From: Glandiceps talaboti | Taxonomy: Eukaryota > Hemichordata > Enteropneusta > Spengelidae | Reading direction: 5' to 3' | NCBI RefSeq assembly: GCF_964340395.1 | Contig: NC_135564.1 | Location: forward strand, 11,117,891-11,181,890 | DNA length: 64,000 nucleotides | Shown here: one piece after another, positions 60,401-64,000 of the stretch | Layout of the letters: every line of letters starts with the position of its first letter | How positions within the stretch are numbered: position 1 is the first letter of the stretch | Program-made: the position numbers and the translations under genes | The notes under the pieces: generated by a model | Database searches by the model: none | What the model was told of the DNA's origin: nothing | What the model saw: the letters and a program-made list of their open reading frames with translations, nothing else

Positions 60401-63399
60401 TTTTGTCGGCCGACAACATCCCAAAATCCTGGCTTCGATTTATCACATGGACCTTCCGTGGCTTGCTTATATAAACCATAAAACCGTTTCATCATCTCGT
60501 ACGATGGCTGGAATGGTCCTGTCAGAAGCATTTTACGAGGAACTTTGTCAGTAATCCACACATAACCATTAAGAGAAGGCATGCACAGATAGTAGGCCAA
60601 GCCATGCAAAGAGGAAACCAAGGAAAGACAGAAAACAAAACGGAAAAAGAAAAGCCTCATAAGGAAAATATGCTGAAAATTACAGCATGAGGTGGAAATT
60701 AATAGAAAATAGGAAACAGAAGGCAGCATTACTGCAAGGAGTGTGTTAGGCTGAGAGATTCAGTGTTATGGCCTACAAGTACATATACACTGATGTCTGT
60801 CACTCACAAATATTAAACCCCAATATTGTTGACCCCAGTTGACCCATTTTAGTTCTCATCCGACAAAATCGATTTTACTTTTAATTGAATCTGTTGTACA
60901 CCCCAAAATAGAAATATTCCGGACAAAATATCCAATCATGAAATGTAAGAATTTTCACTCCTAGTAAATGCATGACACTGAAGACATGTTGTGAATGAAG
61001 TCAAAATTAGAAACAGACAGACACACACATTTGCATGTACGGAAATCAAATGATAATTGTACCAATATTTTGTTTATTTTTTAGGAGGCTGCAGTTTGAC
61101 CACAAATATTTCATTTTTGATATTCATCATCAATGGGAAATACAAATTAATTTACAAAGTATATCATTTTCTCTAAGCTTTGCTATTAGAGGTAGCATGT
61201 ATACAGGTTTGTAAGGTATTAGTATCTATTTGCTACGAGTCTGATATGTTATAACTCATGTAGCTTTAGAAAAATACCAATCTAGTACTTTACATTACAG
61301 ACATGTTACCAGTACAGATCATGATGGAACAAGTTTTGCCTGCTAAGTATAATACTCAATGATGACACAAATTTGACTGTGTGTAAAAATCTATTATGGG
61401 CACAAATATCAAGACTGCAATTTCTTGAATTTCTAAGAAACTTAATTGAACACTACTGTATATGCACTACCACTGCACTAAGTTTATTGACATGCTTGCA
61501 TGGACTTTGATTATCAGCAATGATCTCTTGAACTCTGGTCTTGTTTGTTGCTTATATTCATGAGGTCAAAACTCTAAAAATACACTGAGATCTATTAAAC
61601 ACAGAGTCTGCTGCCAACAATTAAGGATACCACAACTTTTGCCTATGTACGATTTCTGACTTGACTATTACAAACCAGGTATACCCACATAGCCAACTGC
61701 ATGTGTCTGACAGTTATATTAAACCTAAACTACCTGTAGTGGTGTAGAATCCATACAATGTACAGCCTTGGTTGTATTCTGCTATCACCGTTATCAACAG
61801 AAGATTGCAGTAATTTAAGTGTTCTATTGTATTACGCTAATTTGACTGAGCCAGTGACTTTATAATACAAGTCAATCTTATAAGAAAATCAAATCAACAT
61901 CTATTTTGACCCTGGAGTAGTAATACTAGCAATCTTTGTCTTTTTGAGATGTACTAATATTTTGTATTTTTGTATTTTTTCATTTATTCATTTTTTTTCC
62001 ATTTTGATCTTTTTAAGCGATGGGAAATACTATGCTCTTTTCCCCCTAGAATAAAAGTTTCATAATATTAATAACAAATGTTTCTTTATCAGTAGTAGCT
62101 ATAATATTAGTACTCAATGTCTATGTAGTCTGTAAACACACAAGGTAAAATACAGACTTTTGTGCCACGCTATCACTTCTAGCAGTGGGTACGAAGCCTA
62201 ATAGGGCTGAACAATAAAATGTATAGTCTACCATATATGTGGACCAGTGTAATTTTGACTACTGCTACATGGGTATATCGCTACCAGTACTTCTAAGTAA
62301 ATTCATTGACACTAAAACTGGCATATTAAATGTATTGTACCAGTTCATACATGTAGGTTAGTTTACATGCATCTACACTGGATCTACATTGTATTGTACC
62401 TACACAGTTGTATTTAATATTGATGTATTTATTGTCTTAAAAAATGGATATTCATCTTACAGTTCAGGGAAAGTGTAAACAATTACACATTGCACGTAAT
62501 AAGATCTAAAGGACTGACTGATAGTTTAAAATAAATTACTAGTATAAACAAATCTATTCGACATTTTCTCCTGTATTTTTTTTTATCGAGGTCAACAATG
62601 GAAATCAGATGATTTCAAATGTGTATGATTACTTCCTTCTAATGCCATCTTTGTCAGCAAATAATTGAACATAGCAAAATGTGCATGTATGCAAATTTAT
62701 GTATTCTTACATTTAGTATATGTTTATTTGGACGTTGTTGAGATAAATTCATTCATTCATTATGTTTACGATTAGATTTCAATCAAATGGTAGTGTGCAG
62801 TTTAAGGGAAGCTGTTACATAATATTCAACCATGAAAGGACATTTCTATTATTCGATCATTTCTTTCTTGAGCAGCTTACATCAAGAAGGGATAGGGCTG
62901 ACCCGACGAAACCTTGACAATGACGATACCTTCATGATCATCATCAGCACCAACATCATGACAATATTGACATGGAAAGTTCTTTACTCTGCAGTGTTTA
63001 TCACGGGAACATAACTGCTATTCTGAGTGAATTAACAGATTATATATACACCAAAGTGTATAAAACATCACTTATAGACAGTTAATCGAAACCACGCTTA
63101 ACTCCCACGACCAGTTTGTTTACATATTACAAAATCTAGCACTGCAGGTTGACGACAGTCGACATCATCATGACGATACGTTGATACTGATGACCCACGC
63201 GACGGCTCCGACGAATGTTGTTATTTAGCAACAAAGCATGGCACATTTGTGAGGAAAGCAAGCCAGAAACCAAAGCTACTGTAACGGTTTATGCATCTGC
63301 AATATAAATATAACGCTTGTGGGGCGACTTACCATTTTTTGGCAGACATTTGATGACATTAACAGCAGCTTCGAACTGTCGTTCAACATTCGCCGCCAT
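48241..63399 (-). CDS. ACBD5: ACBD5/ACBD4-like tail-anchored acyl-CoA-binding protein; 12 coding exons
   Basis: Binds long-chain acyl-CoA and, in vertebrates, tethers peroxisomes to the ER through VAP proteins. Exons join in phase to 579 codons (1,740 nt with stop). Layout: ACBP domain (residues ~6-100), three small insert exons (101-142 partly), acidic linker with Asp/Glu runs (~205-300), FFAT-like motif (~340), Gly-rich region (~420-470), coiled coil (~485-515), WWPF motif then one transmembrane segment ([15 protein letters not shown]) and basic tail [11 protein letters not shown]. Human ACBD5 has the same order, including WWPF and a WPF in the anchor, and about 530 residues. A CTCF-like box and a YY1-like box lie at the start codon. 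The start ATG is chosen because [15 protein letters not shown] follows directly, as in ACBP domains. Invertebrates usually have one gene for vertebrate ACBD4/5. Confidence 0.94.
48675..49268 (+). mobile_element. SINE-related element with internal 77-bp tandem amplification
   Basis: Shares AAAGTCC-TGG-C-AGATTTGA, CAGCTGTATAAATGGGAACC and TGGTAGGATAGAGGTTG with the SINE at 21.7-22.05 kb. The 77-bp body block is repeated five times (phrase starts at 48732, 48809, 48886, 48963, 49040), near-identical. It then continues to a tail GGGAGGGCGCTTTATAAATA with CATCATTACTATTA. It lies between ACBD5 exons 12 and 11. Confidence 0.8.
49552..49757 (-). CDS. ACBD5: ACBD5 exon 11: Gly/Arg-rich end and coiled coil
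   Basis: Acceptor GCAG ends at 49758, donor GTAAGG after 49552; phase 1 in, phase 0 out. It encodes [20 protein letters not shown] then [20 protein letters not shown], a coiled coil equivalent to VRLQEDMQNVLQRLQKLE of human ACBD5. Confidence 0.93.
50024..50309 (-). CDS. ACBD5: ACBD5 exon 10: disordered Gly/Arg-rich region
   Basis: Acceptor ACAG ends at 50310, donor GTAAGT after 50024; phase 0 in, phase 1 out. It encodes a Ser/Thr/Asn-rich segment, a short conserved-looking island and a Gly/Arg/Gln-rich tail ([20 protein letters not shown]). RGG-like composition also occurs before the coiled coil of vertebrate ACBD5. Confidence 0.85.
50674..50781. repeat. 25-bp tandem repeat carrying RFX X-box-like sites
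   Basis: Units of GTTACCATAGCAA(T/C)GAAC plus TCAGACA; X-box-like 14-mers start at 50693, 50718, 50743 and 50768. The third (GTTACCATAGCAAC) fits the RFX consensus in both half-sites. In the intron between ACBD5 exons 9 and 10. Confidence 0.8.
51085..51236 (-). CDS. ACBD5: ACBD5 exon 9: FFAT-like VAP-binding motif
   Basis: Acceptor ACAG ends at 51237, donor GTAAAG after 51085; phase 1 in, phase 0 out. It encodes [17 protein letters not shown] (51106-51156), an acidic/Ser-Thr lead followed by E-I-F-C-D-S-V-E. Human ACBD5 has a very similar FCDSME motif that binds VAPB on the ER. This predicts that organelle tethering is conserved. Confidence 0.93.
51387..51615 (-). repeat. (CA)n-rich array (GT on plus)
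   Basis: About 60 bp of pure repeat then 170 bp of interrupted GT/ATGT. On the coding strand it is CA-rich and begins 48 nt after the ACBD5 exon 8 donor. Confidence 0.95.
51663..51956 (-). CDS. ACBD5: ACBD5 exon 8: Glu-rich acidic region
   Basis: Acceptor TTAG ends at 51957, donor GTATGA after 51663; phase 1 at both ends, 98 codons. It encodes a very long Glu/Asp run from GAA/GAG codons, then a Val/Thr/Glu linker and a Lys-rich patch. The reverse strand shows a Ser-rich artefact frame. A (CA)n array on the sense strand starts about 48 nt past the donor. Confidence 0.88.
53154..53382 (-). CDS. ACBD5: ACBD5 exon 7: IVETMP segment and acidic linker
   Basis: Acceptor ACAG ends at 53383, donor GTTTGT after 53154; phase 0 in, phase 1 out. 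It begins [20 protein letters not shown], clearly equivalent to human ACBD5 IIETMPMTEKVEELLRVIGP, then runs into Asp/Glu/Asn-rich sequence and a DDDDD run from GAC codons. Confidence 0.94.
53636..53992. mobile_element. MITE family A, copy 2
   Basis: Begins TTAAAGCTACACTTGCTGTA and ends near GGTTACAGCTAGCACAGG. Interior phrases match 14297-14670 (GAACAGTATTAAATCACCTG, CACAATGTCTAATTATTGGT). The right TTAA is not preserved. Confidence 0.75.
54189..54364. mobile_element. MITE family B, copy 4 (diverged)
   Basis: CCAAGGCCAATGTCAGATTC at the left, TAGTCCTGAACGAAAGGAAT inside and a degenerate right end near TTTAACACCTTAA; same order as 5971-6120. Confidence 0.55.
55435..55745. mobile_element. ~310-bp MITE/foldback (family E)
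   Basis: Inverted ends: GTTTGATACAACCACACAGC (55460) versus TGTGTGGTTGTATCAAATAG (55706). Subterminal arms GATTGCAAGATTG/CAATCTTGTAATC and CATTTTGTCTTATGAAATA/TATTTCATTCAGACAAAATG are also inverted. Partial relatives are at 38318-38360 and 45352-45800. Confidence 0.75.
56441..56488 (-). CDS. ACBD5: ACBD5 exon 6: 48-nt cassette-like exon
   Basis: Acceptor GCAG ends at 56489, donor GTAATT after 56441; 16 codons, phase 0 at both ends: [16 protein letters not shown]. It again begins with a hydrophobic pair, has Tyr at position 5 and ends KIKE. Together, exons 4-6 add 42 residues. Confidence 0.78.
56858..56878 (+). repeat. Poly-C run
   Basis: About 21 C in an ACBD5 intron (poly-G on the coding strand), between the third and second small cassette-like exons. 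Confidence 0.9.
57063..57101 (-). CDS. ACBD5: ACBD5 exon 5: 39-nt cassette-like exon
   Basis: Acceptor GCAG ends at 57102, donor GTAAAT after 57063; exactly 13 codons, phase 0 at both ends: [13 protein letters not shown]. It has the same length and a similar pattern to exon 4 (two hydrophobic residues, Tyr at position 5, Lys near the end). Confidence 0.78.
57935..57973 (-). CDS. ACBD5: ACBD5 exon 4: 39-nt cassette-like exon
   Basis: Acceptor ACAG ends at 57974, donor GTAAAA after 57935; exactly 13 codons, phase 0 at both ends: [13 protein letters not shown]. The peptide resembles the IxETMPxTEKVEE segment of vertebrate ACBD5 that follows the ACBP domain. It is the first of three consecutive tiny exons. 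Confidence 0.8.
58229..58512 (+). repeat. ~75-bp minisatellite, about 3.5 units
   Basis: Units start GTGTTTTTGTTAAGGGAG (58236, 58309, 58385, ~58461) and contain GGTAAAATCTACC and CATTTTACCAGGGTTCCC. GGTAAAAT/ATTTTACC makes a small stem in each unit. Confidence 0.88.
58959..59400. mobile_element. 442-bp foldback element with a near-perfect central hairpin
   Basis: Ends ACAACCCTTGC (58959) and GCAAGGGTTGT (59390-59400) are inverted. Subterminal blocks (CATTGTTTTATCAGTA, CTGATCA) and TGATG-AGATTCA also pair. The centre is a perfect 19-bp inverted pair, 59206-59224 with 59239-59257, with a 14-nt loop. The left arm carries about 100 bp extra. It lies between ACBD5 exons 4 and 3. Confidence 0.82.
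59833..59905 (-). CDS. ACBD5: ACBD5 exon 3: ACBP helix 4
   Basis: Acceptor CAG ends at 59906, donor GTAATA after 59833; phase 2 in, phase 0 out. It encodes [20 protein letters not shown] then ELKK, the last helix of the ACBP domain, with the conserved Tyr. In vertebrates ELKK-type residues run directly into IIETMP. Confidence 0.95.
60215..60375. mobile_element. MITE family A, truncated copy 3
   Basis: Right half only: GATGTACAATGTCTCATAAC, TATTGTTGGTTATCTGATGA and the terminal GGTACAGCTATTGCAACTTT before TTTAA. It ends 23 bp from the ACBD5 exon 2 donor. Confidence 0.65.
60398..60518 (-). CDS. ACBD5: ACBD5 exon 2: ACBP core
   Basis: Acceptor CAG ends at 60519, donor GTAAGT after 60398; phase 1 in, phase 2 out. 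It encodes [20 protein letters not shown] then [21 protein letters not shown]. The FYGLYKQAT and KW signatures carry the acyl-CoA-contacting Tyr and Lys residues of ACBP. Confidence 0.96.
60519..63332 (-). other. ACBD5 first intron, no gene seen
   Basis: About 2.8 kb of AT-rich sequence without recognised exon, tandem array or mobile element. Short frames on either strand have no family signature. Confidence 0.6.
63333..63399 (-). CDS. ACBD5: ACBD5 exon 1: start codon and ACBP helix 1
   Basis: ATG at 63399-63397 and donor GTAAGT just after 63333; 22 codons plus one base. It encodes [20 protein letters not shown], the first helix of the ACBP fold. The ATG lies inside an AAGATGGCGGC sequence. 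Confidence 0.93.
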
Positions 63400-63402
63400 C
63401 TT
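63392..63402 (-). promoter_or_regulatory. YY1-like site overlapping the ACBD5 start codon
   Basis: The minus strand reads AAGATGGCGGC, the full YY1 consensus, with the initiator ATG embedded in it. YY1 sites of this form typically lie within about 60 bp downstream of the transcription start. Confidence 0.6.
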
Positions 63403-63423
63403 GAACTTTTAAAGCAGCAGCTT

Positions 63424-63438
63424 CACTAGGGGGCGCTG
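63424..63438 (+). promoter_or_regulatory. CTCF-like motif at the ACBD5 5' end
   Basis: CACTAGGGGGCGCTG matches the vertebrate CTCF core (CCASYAGRKGGCRS). It lies 25-39 bp upstream of the start codon, in the 5' UTR or core promoter. Confidence 0.5.
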
Positions 63439-64000
63439 TCCAAGTCTGTACCTTACGCCTGATGACACATGCACCTGACACACTCGTACTCGCACTCGTC
63501 CGTTTCAGAAAGATAGTTTATATATTTCTCGGTGGAAAATACGGTGTGAGAACGAAAAACAAGATTTACAAATGAAATAATTTTAAAACTTTGGAAATGA
63601 ATTTCTCGTAAACTTATTATTCGGGCAAAAACACTGTCACACACGCTAAATATAAATTAAAGAAAGCTTTATAGGCCTGCAGCTATTATAAAAACAAATA
63701 AAAAAAAACTGTTCAAGGGGGGACAAAGTTAATAGGATATTAATTTTGGGTAGGTAGGTCGATTTTTTGTAGTACAATCAATTAGACATGGGTGCATGAA
63801 ATTAAGCGTAGTATACAGAGTATATACATTTGTGTCGGATTTGAGTCTACGTAGATTTTTCAAGTCAGTCACTTTGAATTCACACGTACTTTAGTTTATA
63901 TTGCTATATATGACCTAGCTTCATTAATTGGCATTGGTTCTTCAGTTATAACGTGAGCGCACGATGAATATGCAATATAGTTGCCTCTCAATCAACTCAT
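63439..64000. other. Upstream flank of ACBD5, no gene seen
   Basis: AT-rich sequence with short open frames only and no recognisable exon. It may contain the transcription start and upstream promoter of the minus-strand gene. Confidence 0.5.

Noticed and set aside
60394-60729. 111-codon minus-strand frame beginning MLPSVSYF as an alternative ACBD5 start
   Set aside because: The part before 60518 is intronic; a CAG acceptor sits exactly where the ACBP domain begins and exon 1 supplies the domain's first helix.

Overview
This 64 kb window is eukaryotic, AT-rich animal DNA. It has GT-AG introns, many microsatellites, MITE-like elements, a LINE and tRNA-derived SINEs. Two intron-rich genes converge tail to tail. 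Their proteins resemble vertebrate orthologues closely, and the regulatory motifs (CTCF-like, YY1-like, RFX X-box-like) are bilaterian. An invertebrate deuterostome (hemichordate, lancelet or echinoderm grade) or another slowly evolving marine invertebrate would fit; the sequence alone does not settle the species.

Plus strand, 2530-40533: an invertebrate co-orthologue of BAZ2A/BAZ2B (Drosophila Toutatis family), the large non-catalytic subunit of ISWI remodellers. I assembled 31 coding exons whose phases join without a break into about 2,073 codons; the 5' exon(s) lie left of the window. Domain order is an N-terminal WWR motif, AT-hook, Ser/Asp-rich acidic tracts, Gln-rich coiled coil, TAM/MBD, long basic coiled coil, DDT, WHIM1, WHIM2, WHIM3, two tandem PHD fingers and a bromodomain. 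The second PHD finger has no counterpart in human BAZ2A/B as I recall them. A long 3' UTR ends near an AATAAA at 43772.

Minus strand, 63399-48241: an ACBD5/ACBD4-type tail-anchored acyl-CoA-binding protein of 12 coding exons and 579 codons. It has an ACBP domain, an acidic linker, an FFAT-like VAP-binding motif, a coiled coil and a C-terminal anchor with a basic tail. The most unusual feature of the window is here: three tiny exons of 39, 39 and 48 nt, all phase 0, sit between the ACBP domain core and the next segment. They encode short look-alike peptides resembling the segment they precede, so they form a chain of frame-neutral cassette exons.

The intergenic stretch (about 43.8-48.2 kb, including the minus gene's 3' UTR) holds tetranucleotide arrays in opposite orientation and nested MITEs. 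Introns carry a 5'-truncated CR1/L2-like LINE (29566-30745), one tRNA-derived SINE plus a SINE-related copy with five internal 77-bp units, at least five MITE/foldback families, and minisatellites of 21, 25, 34, 35, 65, 75, 77 and 87 bp. Two local duplications copy parts of BAZ2 exons, including splice donors. All functional statements are by family recognition and reading of the translation; no searches were run.
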